Of a DNA stretch of 64,000 nt, positions 34,121 through 45,629 are shown one piece after another. Within the stretch, counting starts at the first letter, position 1; every line of letters begins with the position of its first letter. The position numbers and the translations under genes are program-made. The stretch is from Gongronella butleri (taxonomy: Eukaryota > Mucoromycota > Mucoromycetes > Mucorales > Cunninghamellaceae): NCBI GenBank assembly GCA_025201375.1, contig JAIWZP010000009.1, positions 558,001 through 622,000 on the forward strand. The letters are read 5' to 3'. The notes below the pieces were generated by a model. That model had not been told where the DNA came from, made no database searches, and saw only the letters and a list, made by a program, of their open reading frames with translations.

Positions 34121-35229
34121 TCTCTGTTTCCCTTTCTTGTACCACCCCATTCCTCTCTCTCTCTTTCTCTCTCTCTCTTTTTTTTTTTTTTTATTCATTG
34201 TCTAGTCCTCGCCTCGTTCCATTTCATCTGTGCCCTTCCTCTTTCTATCCTTTTCTCAGTGTCTCCATGATGCAGAGCCGATACTCTGTCCTTTGATTTC
34301 CCTTGCCAAATAAACAAGTTGATCGCGCGCAAGTTCCATCGATGCACGCCTCCGTGGTGGCGCGGTTTTTTTTTCATGGGTTCCCCCATTCGACGCGTAA
34401 TAATCACGCACACTGCGCGATTCTTCGCCATCACGGGTTGCTTACAGGCACGCGTGGTCAATAGACACGAGAATCATGAGTTTCCAGGGCGCTCGCGACG
34501 CGTCGTCATTGAATCTTACTCTGGGGTCTACAACGAAATGTCACGCATGTCGTTGTTTTCTCGTGCCTCCCATAAAACACGCGCAGAGGCTATAACAAGA
34601 AACGTGGAGAGCCGTGTGTTCTTGCCATCCTCCACGTTTCACAAAGGGCTGTAAAGACTATCCACTGGTTTTTGCGCAAAGCGCAAAGTCTGCGATATTT
34701 CATAAGCAAACCCAATAAAGAGTTGCCGCAGCGCCTTGAAAGTCACCTCATCAAAAAGTGCTGCGTTCGCTGTCTACGCGAACATGGGTGATCTCTGAAA
34801 AGAGTCGAGTTTTGGCTATTTTGGCACGGTTTCAAAATCATTGACACGATTTGACGCGTGAAAAAGCGCGTCAAACGTCGATTTTCACGCGTCTTCTCCC
34901 TATCAAATCCGTGCACCTGGCGAGTCTCTTGCTTTTGGACGCGTCAGCGGAGATCTAGGAGCGCGTTTTTCCTGTCCAATTCGAGGTTGACATTAAATCT
35001 AAAATCATGAATTGTTCGTCACAGACCTAATCGACCCGTGCTATTTTTTGGTCTCTTTTCTGCTATTGCGTGCCGTCCATGTCGTGTGTTCATTTGGCTC
35101 GATGCTGGCGACTTTTTTTTTTTTTCGTGGGCGCCAAAAAGCGGTGTTTGAAATGTCCAAAATAAAAAGGCGCTGCAGAGGGCCTCATTTTTTTTCTTTC
35201 TCTTTTTTCCCCATTCTTCATTTTGTTCC
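34121..35229. promoter_or_regulatory. Intergenic, TTI1 upstream region with ACGCGT cluster
   Basis: 1.1 kb between co-directional genes. Six ACGCGT hexamers lie at about 34391, 34447, 34498, 34853, 34884 and 34939. ACGCGT is the MluI cell-cycle box bound by MBF in yeasts. The motif is common across the window's non-coding DNA, so function is uncertain. A T-rich core-promoter-like tract is at 35188-35228. Confidence 0.4.
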
Positions 35230-38200
35230 ATGACCTTGATTCACGAGCGGCGCAAGCAGCTGTTTGGTGAGCTAAAGTCGATATGCACGCCATTGACCAT
35301 GTTGACTGCGCCATTGTCGATGGCCAAGAGCCGTGAGGCAACCGAGGCATTGCGACGGGTTGCGACGCTGCTGTCAGGTGTGGAGGACCCCATGGAGGTG
35401 CTTGATCTTGCGCTGTTGGATGCTGTGCTGCTGCCGCTGCTTCAGACGCTCAAGGTGCTTGTGCAGAGCCGGATGAGTAGCGATGCGGCGGTGGAGGCTG
35501 TGCTCGAATGCTTTGTGTTTTTGCTGGACAAGACGCTGTGGCCACTGACGATGCCGGAAAAGATGCTGCAGCAAACGTTGATGCTGTTTTCGACGACGCT
35601 CAAGCTGGCGAACAATGCCAATTCGTCTTCGGGAGCTTTGGAATCGATCCGGACACTGGTGATCCAGTGTATTTCGCTTGTGCTGCCCATGTGCGCGTCC
35701 AAGGAACCTCAATCGCCGCTTGCCAAGCGCGGCGTGCCTGCATTGCAGCTGCGCGCGGCCCTGGCGGACGACGCGTCGCATCTGGTCCTTGCCGAATGTG
35801 CGGCCGAGCTGTGTGCATGTGCACGTGACCACGCGACACCGCTTGCCGTGCGTCTCCTGGCTCTCGACACGCTGCGCCAGGTGCTATTGGATAATGTGCG
35901 TGTGCGCGCGAGGTTGGCGCCCATCTACCCGGGAATTGCCTCGTTTCTGGGCAAAATCATCTGGCAAAAGCATGAAAAGGAGCATCACAACGTCATTGCC
36001 TCGGCCATTGCTCTGCTTGCCGACCTGACCTGCATCGTCGCCGACAATTCCATCGCACCGGTACAAGCAGCGTCTCTGCACGACCTCGTTGACCAGTGGA
36101 AAACGGTGGAAAAGGCGGAAAAGGCAAAAAACGACAAAAACGACAAAAATGGCCAAAACGACAAAAGCGACAAATCAGTGGACCCATGGCTTGCGCAGAC
36201 GCGCGTGTCATTGTACGACCTTTTGCAGCAGATCTTCAAGCTGCGGCGGCACGATCATGCTCACGTGCGGCTGGCACTCGTGGATTTCTCGGCGACATTG
36301 CTCTTCCATTGTGCGTCTGCGCTGCCCAATTGCATGCCATTGTGCCTGACGACGCTAGTGCACGCGCTCGAGGACGAGATGCCGACGGTTTCTCAGCGGA
36401 GCAACGCGCATGTGATGCAACTTTGGCTGGATCCGTCGTTTGACACGGCGGTCGTGCCCCTTTTGAAGGAAGGATTGTACTCGGCGATCTTGCAGCTGCC
36501 GCGCCACCTCATGTCGGGCGACGATACGCAAAAGATAGACGCCATGTGCGCGGTGATGGGCCATGCACGTATTTTAAAGGGCGATGCCGCGGCCACCGTG
36601 CTCGATACCACACTTGCACGCGCCACGGACGGCTGGTTGGCTGCGCTGGAGCTGGATGTCCACTCGCTGCACATCTTGGACGAACAGGCCGTCCATGCCA
36701 TCGACATGGGCCCAAACGATCCCCAAGAAAATCGAGAAACACGGAAAAAGAGCGCGTTCCCCGTCGTGCGCTTCAAGCACCTCGTCACCGACGCGTCCGC
36801 TCGCTACGCGCTCAAGATGCTGCGCGTCCTTGGCTGTGCGTCGCCACGTATCCTGCAGCGCTGGATCGATCAATTCAAAACTTACTTTTTGGGCCAACAT
36901 GTCGTGCCGCAGGCGGTCCTCATTGTCTGCTGCCTGCTTGAAGGCCAACAAGAGGAGGATGTGTTGATCCAATGGGACGAATTAGATGAATTGGACAAAG
37001 AGGATCAAGTGGACAAGGTGGACGAAAAGGCGCTTTTGGCCAATCGGCTGCTACTCGACATGATTGACTCGCTGGGCAATGGCTCTCCACAGCGACAAAT
37101 GTCCCTGGTGGCCCCATCGGCATCCATGGCATCGACAACGCCATCAACGACATCAAATGCATCGGAATCGATCGAGACAATGGAATTGTGCCTGCAATTA
37201 CAGCTTATCAGTGTGGCGGCGGGCGTTTTACCGGCAACAATGGTGCAGGGCCATCTGATGACGGTGCTGTACCCGCTGTTGGTACATCTGGGCGTGCCGA
37301 ATGTAGCTGTGCAGAGATATGCGCGCGTGGCTCTGGACAATTTGGCATTGCAGTGCGCACAACCAAATGCGGCAGCGCTCGTGGTGGCCAACGTGGATTA
37401 CGTAGTGAATGCCGTATCGCGACGATTGGTCCTGCTGCTTGACCACCCGCACGCCCCACACGTGCTCACAGCCCTCATCACCGTCACCGGCAAAGCCAGC
37501 CTCCCCTATTTGCACGATTCTGTCGACGAGGTCTTTGATGCCCTCAAACGCTACCATCTGCACACACACCTGTGTCAATCGCTCTGTGCCGTCCTGTTCG
37601 AGACCGTCCGCACCGCCGCGACCGCCACACCGCCATTGATTACCAACGACACACACAAAGATGAAAAGCACAAGGAATGGACCGTGTCGCCCGCCATTGC
37701 CGCCCTCATCAAAGATCGCTTGGCGCAACCAAATGATGAAAACGTCGAAGATGTACCCAAAACGACCGAAGAAATTGGCAAATTCTTTTTGGAGCAACGC
37801 AAACAAGAAAAGACCGATGATGACTTGCTGGATGCGCTTTCCGCTGGTCTGCCGCCACTCCCCAACGACGAAAACGACGACAATGACGATAATGACGCAC
37901 AGGGCGAGTCACCATACTCTCAGGAAAAAGAGGAAACGCTCTCGAGGGACGAGCAGCTGGTGTGGGCCATTGTGCAGCAGGCCATCCACTTTTTGACCGC
38001 GTCCGAGCCGGCATTGCGCGCCAAAATGTTGCAATTGGTGAGCGACGCGACACGTGTGCTTGCTCCCTACCCGCGCAAGCTGCATCCACTCATCCACGAC
38101 GTTTGGCCCATTCTCATGCACCGGCTCGACGACCGCGTGCCAAATGTCGCCTTTTATGCCGTCCAATGCCTTCAGCAAATCGCCGCAGCCGCCGGCGACT

Positions 38201-38655
38201 TTATTGCCCAGCGCTTCGTCAACGACGTCTGGCCGCGACTCAAGCAACACCTGCAAAATGGCCAGCGAGCAGGCCCGTCCCTCACCTATTCAACCTTTTC
38301 TTACCCGCACCGCATGCAGTCCATCTTGCTCGACACCTTGCTCCTCGCCGCAAAACACGTCGCCATCCCTCAGAATATCGTAAACGACATCGTCCACGCA
38401 TCGCAATGGCTATTGCAAGATCACATCCACCCGGAATTGCAACAGCGCGCGCGCAATCTCTTTTGTGAGCTGTACAACACCAGCCCTGACACATTGTGGT
38501 GGGCAATCTTTGCCATGCTGGAGCACCCCGTGCTCAATCCACCAGACTCTTGCTCCGCCGCCCTTGCCCCCTTTGCCCTGCCCCCTTGGATGAAAAACAA
38601 CGATCCCCACTATTTCGCAAACGCCGACATCCTCATGCGTGCATTTTCTGCATAG
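35230..38655 (+). CDS. TTI1: Tti1-like HEAT-repeat protein (TTT complex)
   Basis: A single uninterrupted frame of 1,141 aa, nearly all alpha-helical with HEAT-like repeats. The N-terminus (LFGELKSICTPLTML) and a C-terminal block (HPELQQRARNLFCELYNTSP) fit Tti1. Other helical repeats match the same architecture (LHPLIHDVWPILMHRLDDR, NVAFYAVQCLQQIAAAAGDF). Tti1 with Tel2 and Tti2 forms the TTT complex, which works with Hsp90 to fold PIKK kinases (TOR, ATM, ATR). Two low-complexity inserts are seen: Lys/Asn/Asp repeats near 36105-36170 and Asp/Asn repeats near 37865-37900. They are likely disordered loops. There are no introns, unlike most neighbours. Assignment rests on overall pattern, so it is good but not certain. 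Confidence 0.8.
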   Translation: MTLIHERRKQLFGELKSICTPLTMLTAPLSMAKSREATEALRRVATLLSGVEDPMEVLDLALLDAVLLPLLQTLKVLVQSRMSSDAAVEAVLECFVFLLDKTLWPLTMPEKMLQQTLMLFSTTLKLANNANSSSGALESIRTLVIQCISLVLPMCASKEPQSPLAKRGVPALQLRAALADDASHLVLAECAAELCACARDHATPLAVRLLALDTLRQVLLDNVRVRARLAPIYPGIASFLGKIIWQKHEKEHHNVIASAIALLADLTCIVADNSIAPVQAASLHDLVDQWKTVEKAEKAKNDKNDKNGQNDKSDKSVDPWLAQTRVSLYDLLQQIFKLRRHDHAHVRLALVDFSATLLFHCASALPNCMPLCLTTLVHALEDEMPTVSQRSNAHVMQLWLDPSFDTAVVPLLKEGLYSAILQLPRHLMSGDDTQKIDAMCAVMGHARILKGDAAATVLDTTLARATDGWLAALELDVHSLHILDEQAVHAIDMGPNDPQENRETRKKSAFPVVRFKHLVTDASARYALKMLRVLGCASPRILQRWIDQFKTYFLGQHVVPQAVLIVCCLLEGQQEEDVLIQWDELDELDKEDQVDKVDEKALLANRLLLDMIDSLGNGSPQRQMSLVAPSASMASTTPSTTSNASESIETMELCLQLQLISVAAGVLPATMVQGHLMTVLYPLLVHLGVPNVAVQRYARVALDNLALQCAQPNAAALVVANVDYVVNAVSRRLVLLLDHPHAPHVLTALITVTGKASLPYLHDSVDEVFDALKRYHLHTHLCQSLCAVLFETVRTAATATPPLITNDTHKDEKHKEWTVSPAIAALIKDRLAQPNDENVEDVPKTTEEIGKFFLEQRKQEKTDDDLLDALSAGLPPLPNDENDDNDDNDAQGESPYSQEKEETLSRDEQLVWAIVQQAIHFLTASEPALRAKMLQLVSDATRVLAPYPRKLHPLIHDVWPILMHRLDDRVPNVAFYAVQCLQQIAAAAGDFIAQRFVNDVWPRLKQHLQNGQRAGPSLTYSTFSYPHRMQSILLDTLLLAAKHVAIPQNIVNDIVHASQWLLQDHIHPELQQRARNLFCELYNTSPDTLWWAIFAMLEHPVLNPPDSCSAALAPFALPPWMKNNDPHYFANADILMRAFSA

Positions 38656-38967
38656 GTAAAAAAAAAAAAGCATGAAAAAGGACATCTCGCTTAATTTTCT
38701 TCTCAATTGGTAGATTCATTCATTGTAAAACCCCCAAAATATATACCAACTCATTTTGACGCTCAATTCCTTAAAATAATAAGGGGGAGGGAACAAAAAA
38801 AAAAAAGCTTGTTTCATTTCGGCCGTGATGACCAAAAAATGTTCCCGAGAGACACACAGCCGGGTTCAAAAAGAGTGTGATAGGGAGATCTCCCTGATTT
38901 CGTCTGTTTCCTTCTTTTTTTCGTCTTTTTTTTTTCTTCCTTTTTTTATTTTTCTCGACAAAATACG
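38656..38967. other. Short intergenic spacer
   Basis: 312 bp between co-directional genes; A and T runs, no gene. Confidence 0.6.
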
Positions 38968-39624
38968 ATGCCTTATTGTCGCGTGTGTGGCGAGCTAGGC
39001 CGATCACAAAAGTGCAAAAAGTGCGGCTCCATGCTTCAGCCGAGTAAGTGCCCCGTGGCAATTCCCTTTTTATGACTTTTGCAGCGCGGCAACATGTCAT
39101 CGGAAGGAGCGCGTGGCGTGGCGAGAAAAAATAATCACCGACGCGTGTCATTGAACTTTTTTTTTTTCGCATTCTCGGGGACAGGCAAATCATCGTCTGT
39201 GTTTGACATTCGAGACATTGACCGGTGGAAAACTAGGTAAAAAAATCGAAAATCAAAGGAAAATCATCCCCATCCCCATTTATCGTTTCTCTCGGCGAAC
39301 GTAGCAAGTACATCGACCAGGTACTCAATGACGTGCGGCCAATGACACGCCAAAAGGAGCAGCATCAGGCGCCGCCACCCGCGGTGGTGGAGAAAAAGGC
39401 TGCGGTGCAAGAGAAAAAGACTGCCGCCGCAGCGACGCGCCCCGACGCGCCGCCATGCACGCGCTGCGCCAAGCCGCTCGAAGGCAAGACCGGCCACTTG
39501 CCTCACTCCGATGAAAAGATCCACTGGGCGTGCCTGGTCTGCGCCACATGCCATGAACCCTTTGAATTTAAAGATTGGTACGTCGAGTCGCGCAATCAAA
39601 TCTTCCACGTCGAGGTATAGAACC

Positions 39625-39656
<32 letters not shown>

Positions 39657-40534
39657 AAACGCCAATGTGCTGATGTTTTTGCTGTTTTAGTGCGCGAAAA
39701 ATACCCTGGGCGTGCATCACACGTGCCACCAGTGCAACAAGACCATCGAGAACAAATTCTTGCCCATTGGACAGGCCATTGTGCATCCCGAGGTACGAAA
39801 AAAAAAAAAAAATCGACGCGTCAGAAAAAAAAAAAGGAGTCTCAATGTAAATTTAAAAAAGTGCTTCCAATGCTCGGGCTGCTCCACAGTGCTGACGCCC
39901 GCGACTATTTACGGGCAAAAGCAGGAGGGGGACATATACTGCCGTCCATGCTACGATGCCGCGTTCCCCGAGGAGCGCCAGAGCTTGACAAGTGCCACAC
40001 AGTGGACCGTCGTGCCCCAGCCGCAGCCAACACAAAAGCCCATGTGCGAGCTGATTGGTCCAAGCATCGTGGCCTCGAGCGGCGCATCCGCCACCGCCAC
40101 TACCACAGCAGCAGCAGCAGCAGCATCGCCAGGCACAGAAAAGAAAAAACCGGCCATGAAGCCGTCACCAAGCACGCGCACCATGCCGCAATTTGGCCTC
40201 GTGCGCAATTGTCCAGGATGCATGCAGCGTATTGCCTCGGTCCACGACGAGTGCACGGGCCCACGTGCCGCAAAGTGGCATAAGCAGTGCATGGTTTGCA
40301 ACGCGTGCAAAAAACCCCTCGACTCCTCGGCAAAGGTGGGCCAGGCTACCAACGGCCGTCTCGAACTCACATGCACCGTGTGCTTGGTAAAAGAAAAAGG
40401 AACGGGTCGTCCAAAGGTGAGGCACTTACACGCTTTTTTTTTATTTAATTGTTTTCGCGCCGCAGCTCGTCCAACGCAAGGCAAACCAGGCACAAAACAC
40501 CGCTATCAAAGCCAAGTGCCTCAAGGTGCTGTGA
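38968..40534 (+). CDS. Three-LIM-domain protein
   Basis: Six exons (38968-39043, 39185-39236, 39305-39614, 39691-39792, 39862-40416, 40466-40534) sum to 388 codons, 387 aa. A short Cys motif opens the protein (YCRVCGELGRSQKCKKCGS), followed by DRWKTSKYIDQVL, a linker found in fungal LIM proteins. LIM1 begins CTRCAKPLEGKTGHLP and continues HWACLVCATC. LIM2 is CHQCNKTI, HPECFQCSGC and YCRPCYDAAF. LIM3 is CPGCMQRI, WHKQCMVCNACKKPL and LTCTVC. LIM2 and LIM3 are separated by an Ala/Thr-rich disordered segment. LIM domains are zinc-binding protein interaction modules; in fungi such proteins act in cytokinesis, polarity and Rho signalling. The exact orthologue is not assigned. Confidence 0.88.
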
Positions 40535-41284
40535 TTTGCAAAGAAAAACAATAATAAAAACCGTATTGCTTGATTTTGACATGATCATTTGATCATTTCG
40601 GCACGTCCTTTTTCAAACGTTTGTCCAATTTTTTCTTGGATCGCAATGAAGCTTGTTACATTGAAAGAGGCGCGCCTGGGCATCATTTTTCTTCATCCAC
40701 AAAACGGATCCGATGGATGGACTTTTGCTGAGTTGCTGACACAATGCAATCAAACATTTGAGAGCAAATTTGCTCAGCAGCGGTCTAAACAATCTACGAC
40801 ATGCTGCAGAGAACAAGAGGTACAGAATTTATGCTCTGTCGAATGAATCCGGTTTTATCAGTGTGCGATCGAAACTTGTAGAGAATTTCAAGGTTCTAAA
40901 ATTTGATTTTAATCGCCATTTTCTCGAGAACGGCCTGATTGACATCCAATTTATACCGTACAGTAGAAGATTTGCTTGTAAAGTAGGGGTCAATGCATCT
41001 AATGACCCACTCTCAGGTCTGGTTTGCCAAACGGATTCGACTTTTTTTTTTCTAAAATTTGGAAAAAAGATTTCACCACCAAGGACTCATCGTGGTGCCA
41101 CGAAACTTTGCCACATGGTAAATTTGGCCATTCTTCAAAAAACGCGACACGTGTACTGTACATCTTGCTTTTTTGCCAATTTTAAACGCGTCAAGCAGCA
41201 ATAAATATCAACTTTTTTTGACAACAGATTTATTGATACGGTATAAACAAAATGCTTAAGGAGCTTGGAGACAAATTGTGCAAT
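40535..41284. repeat. Dispersed repeat fragment (family shared with 43.4, 45.6 and 60.9 kb)
   Basis: About 40850-41115 contains 'ttttctcgagaacggcctga', 'gggtcaatgcatctaatgac', 'tgccaaacggattcgact' and 'tttcaccaccaaggactc'. Close relatives occur at 43.3-44.1, 45.6-45.8 and 60.9-61.0 kb. TACAGTA/TACTGTA heptamers lie at 40959 and 41154. No intact gene. Confidence 0.6.
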
Positions 41285-42771
41285 CAGGTGGTGGTGCGGC
41301 GGTTTGAACGGCGCTTCTTCTTGGGGCGTTGTTTCGTGGCGATGGGAGCGGCGCGTTGTCGGTTGGCTGCTGCTGCTGGCGGTTACTGCTTGGCGGATCC
41401 CGGGGTCGTCCATTGGCTGATCAGCATTTCTTCAGCCTCGTGGACTTGACGCTGCTCGTCGTCTCCGCCACCGATTTCCTCTTCGTCTGACGTGTTGTAC
41501 CCACCCGGGCTGCGTGTAACCCAACGGGCATACTCTTGTTGGAACGTTCTGTACACGTTCTCCTGGACCAATCTTATATCGTCATCGGTGTTGTTGCCGT
41601 GGTTCAGGAGATTGCAAAGCTGCGTCATCTTTGCAAAAAATATTGATGAAAAAAGATGAATAATACGGCAAAAAACGCATAGAAGGGAGTTACTTACCAG
41701 CAGGATTGCTGTGTGGGCACGCGCTTGACGTCCGGCCCATCGATCCCTTGATTGACGTCGTCTGACATCATTTCATCTGTGATGAATCACTCGGGCTTAT
41801 CGAGCAACTCTTGAAGCTCGCTAGAGCTCATCACACGGCGCCGCATGCCCTCTCCTTGGCGTAGCGAAATCGACGCGAAATGGCGTCAAAGATTAATTTC
41901 TCCGCGGGACCAATCTTGGTAACGTGAGAACTCGTCGGAATCGCGAACCTCGGTCAAGATAAAGGCCTTGACTGTTGCAGCGCTTCAATTCGGCCTTGGC
42001 TGCGACAGGGTCAGCAGCAATCTTCGCCGTATTCAGATTGTTGAACCGCTGTCGCAGCTTTTTGGTAGCCATCGCCGCAATCAACTTCTTGTAGGCGCCG
42101 CGAACGCGACTGGGCGGGGGACGGTTTCATTTGACCATTTTTGCCACTGACAAGCGGATGCTTGCCAAAACGTCCGACCAGCTTGCCTTGCAAATAGTCG
42201 CCTGTTGCCCGGTTGCGACGATGGCGCAAATTCGCCGTCAGGTTCCACGAGCGCCCCCAAGAAGCCGTGCATTTCGGTGGCTCGTCGCTTTTCATACTGT
42301 AGTAGGTGCGTAGCCACTCCTACAGAAAATAAAAAATCAGGGGGGTTTGTCTTAATTTTCGTGAAAAAAGCTTACAGTAGTACACTCATCTCGTTGCCCA
42401 AGAAACGGACCACCTGTGGGCGCTTTTGTAGCTGCTCAAGCGTGGGGAACGCGAAAACAAGATAGTTCCCTTTCGTCAAGCAAGTTGCGCGGAGGTACTG
42501 TACGTACCGTAGCTGGTCCTTGTCGTCGTCATCATCCCCACTGTTGCAGCTGTGATCGTCATCGTCATCACCACTGCCACTCTCATCCGATGAGGAAGAT
42601 TTGTTGCCATTATTGTCGCTGCTGTCGTCGCCAAAAGATGAGTCCGAGCCGTCGTCGTCGTCGGACGAAGATGCGGCTACTGTGGTCGTCCTTCTTGTTC
42701 GAGTCCTTCTGGTTGTTGGACCTCAAAGTTCTCTTTTTGCCCTTGGACTTGCTGCGAGTGGAGGTTGCCAT
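41285..42771 (-). pseudogene. Decayed multi-frame coding remnant, unknown family
   Basis: Minus-strand pieces with coding character follow one another but need frame changes. The order is MATSTRSKSKGKKRTLRSNN (start 42771); an Asp/Ser-rich acidic stretch; NYLVFAFPTLEQLQKRPQVV; EWLRTYYSMKSDEPPKC; GDYLQGKLVGRFGKHPLVSG; AYKKLIAAMATKKLRQRFNN; and VQENVYRTFQQEYARWV. It ends with QWTTPGSAKQ, a stop, then a basic tail KQRPKKKRRSNRR in the same frame. At least three frameshifts and one in-frame stop are needed, so it is not functional as it stands. It may be the ORF of an extinct mobile element. No catalytic motif was recognised. Confidence 0.45.
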
Positions 42772-44815
42772 CGTGATACAATTGAGTGATTAGGAGGAAG
42801 AGGAGAAATAAAAGAAAAGATGATTACTGTAGTAACGAAAAAAGCCATTTACAGTATACGGTAAATCAAAAAGCTCCAGTTTCTCAGCCGCCGTCCACGA
42901 CGCGCCACGAAAAAAAACACGAAGAGGTAAAATTCAAAGATCGCGTCTGATGGTTTCATATGATTGACGCGGTGATTGACGCAGGGATAGAGGTCATCAG
43001 ATCATTCGTTGCGATTGACGGGGTACTCAAAAAATCCAATTGACTCTGGCCCGGTCGTCCTTGAAAATTATTGTCGTTTGTGCCTTTTGGCTACAGTACT
43101 TGCTTCTCGGAAACAAAGTAAAAACCGGTGGTTGATCAAGGTCGCTGACGAGAAAATCGATACCGTATTTCTCTAGAAATTCACAATTTCGGCCCTGGCG
43201 CACTAAATTTTTATTTGACAAGCTGAAAATTTGCTTGCAAGTGTAAAGAAGAGACGCGTGGTGCGGGGGTCATTTTATTTTAGCCCGGCAAAGTCAATGC
43301 GCAACCTTTGTACTGTACAGCTGCGACGCCAGATTTAAAATTTCAACTCCAATTTTCTCGGGAAGAAACAAAGTAACAACCTACGCCAAGCTTGCAGTAA
43401 CAAAAGATGCAGAATTTGATGATATGTCAAATGAGATCAGTTCAGTTTTACTGGCGTGCGACGACCTACTGTAAAATGGGTGAGAAATTCAATTTTCCAA
43501 ATTTTGATGATGTTCGCTTCTTTCTCGCGATCCTGCAAGTCAAACCTCGATTTTTATTGCAGATTTGCATAGGAAGAGGGGGCCAACGCATCTAATGACA
43601 TGTGCTACTGTATCTACAGATGAGTCAAGATGATGGATCTGAAGGATCCATCAGTAAAAAGGGGATTTAACGCCACGTTAAGGGTCAATTGCATGTTAGG
43701 AGGTTGGGTAATCATGCATTATTATTGGTGTTGGCCATCAGGAATTAGGGGCTAAGAGCGATCGCGCAAAGGGGACAGCCTTGAGGAGGGATGGCACAGG
43801 AGCGCGTAAGAAAAAGGTAATCCAGAAAAAAAATGCATGGCGTGAATCTTGGCTTTGCGGGCATAACAACATGACTCTCCAAGCACTGGTCCGTAGGTTG
43901 CCAAACGGATTTGAATTTTCTGTCAGTGCTTGAACCTCTCAAGCAGGGGACCCTTCAGATGCATTTGGACCTCCTGACCAACTTTTTTCCAAAATTCGAA
44001 AAAATCATTTCACCACCAAAGACCTGTCGCAGCGCCACGAAACTTTCCCAACTACAGATTTGGCTCTCTCTTTTCAGAAAAATTAAAACCCCGATATCAA
44101 ATAGCTGGTTCCGCGAGCGACTTGATATTGCTGAAATTTTGGCTGCAACTCATTTTTCAAAAAATCATGGCTGAGTTGAATTTGGGGGTTTTTTTGTTGC
44201 AAAAATTGCTTGTTGATGCATTGCTTTCGCAAATGCACCGTTCTTTATATGATTCTCGTTTTTTGACAAAATAAAATTTAAAACAACTGACTAATCAATT
44301 TGGCGTGGGTGTATGGGGGCAGATAGAAAACGAAAAAATTGAATGATGGTACAAACGAGATGAGATAGGGGCAGAGAGGGAGAGAGAGAAACAAAAAAAG
44401 GATAAAGGGCACGCATGTGGGGGAGATGAGGGATTGTGATTGGCCGATATTGCGCGTCGCGGTGCTGACAGGTCGGACGCGTGTTTCTTGGCGGTGGCAC
44501 ACGGGGAGATGATAACGGGTGGTAACACGACGACGTGCTGACAAACGTGTGTGTTGCTGATTGATGGGAAAAAGGTGATAAAGGGCGGAACGTGGTGCAA
44601 TGGATTATCATGACGTGCGAGCGATAGGAAAAAGAAAAAAAAGAACGTGTTTGGCTGGTGGCACTACAGGGGGCGGTGAACATGATGATGGTGGTGCAAA
44701 AAAAAAAGATGATGGACGGGTGCTTATCGCCGGCGGCGGCGGTGGTCGTCGTGGCGATGGTGATGACGGTCCCCTTGCGCATGGTCTCGCACGTGGGCAA
44801 TGATTGCCCTTCCGA
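42772..44815. repeat. Gene-poor repeat block
   Basis: Contains further copies of the dispersed repeat (about 43320-43620 and 43890-44060). Eight or so TACAGTA/TACTGTA heptamers occur between 42825 and 43612, with another at 44819. A purine-rich/pyrimidine-rich biased segment lies at 44300-44800. Long frames there are low complexity and I do not call them. Confidence 0.55.
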
Positions 44816-45283
44816 TCATACTGTATCCTCCATGAGGGATCCAACAGCTTCCTGGACGCCCGAGAAAGGTGCATCTCTGATATTTTGCTGCTGTTGGTGT
44901 TGGGGGCGACGGCGAGGGATCAGTTGCCGCAAGTCGTCAGATTGGCGACCAACTGGGCGAGGGGGCCACGATGGTTGGCGGTGGTGATGATGAGGTTCTG
45001 AGCGCTGTTGCTGATAGTGATCGGCTTGCCTGTAAACGCGTTTTCCGCCGCGCTTCTTTTTGTTGTTGCCCTTGGTGCTCGGCGACAACGCGGATTGTTG
45101 CCTTTTGCCGTCATCTTGAGGGCGCGGCGCGTCACGCATTTCTGGGTCGAAATATGAGGGGGGGACTCTCGTCAAACTGTGACGATCCTGTCCTGCTGAT
45201 GCCGACTGGTCCTTGCTGCTGGTGGACTGCTGAGAATCCACTGAGGCGTCGCGGTGCTGTGAGCGACGCTTGAAATGACCCAT
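44816..45283 (-). CDS. Low-complexity basic ORF, possibly Gag-like or orphan
   Basis: 155 aa, ATG at 45283. It is rich in Gln, Arg, His, Pro and Ser, with clusters such as GNNKKKRGGKRVYRQ and PHHHHRQPSWPPRP. There is no membrane segment and no CCHC zinc knuckle. Its position inside the repeat block and its basic disordered composition would suit a decayed Gag-like or element-encoded protein, but an ordinary orphan gene or chance ORF is possible. Confidence 0.3.
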   Translation of the reverse strand: MGHFKRRSQHRDASVDSQQSTSSKDQSASAGQDRHSLTRVPPSYFDPEMRDAPRPQDDGKRQQSALSPSTKGNNKKKRGGKRVYRQADHYQQQRSEPHHHHRQPSWPPRPVGRQSDDLRQLIPRRRPQHQQQQNIRDAPFSGVQEAVGSLMEDTV

Positions 45284-45629
45284 GATGCGAATGGATTAAC
45301 GATGGATTCGAACAAAGGTTTTAATGATGGCAAAAGGAGAAAAGGACAGTCAATTGTGTGTTGACGAGAGTAAAGAAAAGAAAAGGAAAAGGGGGAAAAG
45401 GGAAAGGCTAGCTATTTAAAGGGAAATAAAGATAAAGGATTGTCGGGGTTGCCCAAGCGGAGCCAGGTCAAAGTGTCAGCGGTGAGATGGCGCAGCGGGG
45501 CAAAAAAAAGAAAAGGGGGCAAGCGGGCTTGCCAAAAAGGAAAGTGATTCTTGAAAAAAAAGGAGCGGATGGAGTCTGACGAAAAAAAAAAGAGTGTAGG
45601 CGAGCTTGTCAGGCGGAACCTGACAATCA

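Noticed and set aside
44291..44800. 169-codon minus-strand frame rich in Ser, Pro, Thr and Phe
   Set aside because: It comes from a pyrimidine-biased tract, overlaps other equally long frames, and has no domain or splice support.
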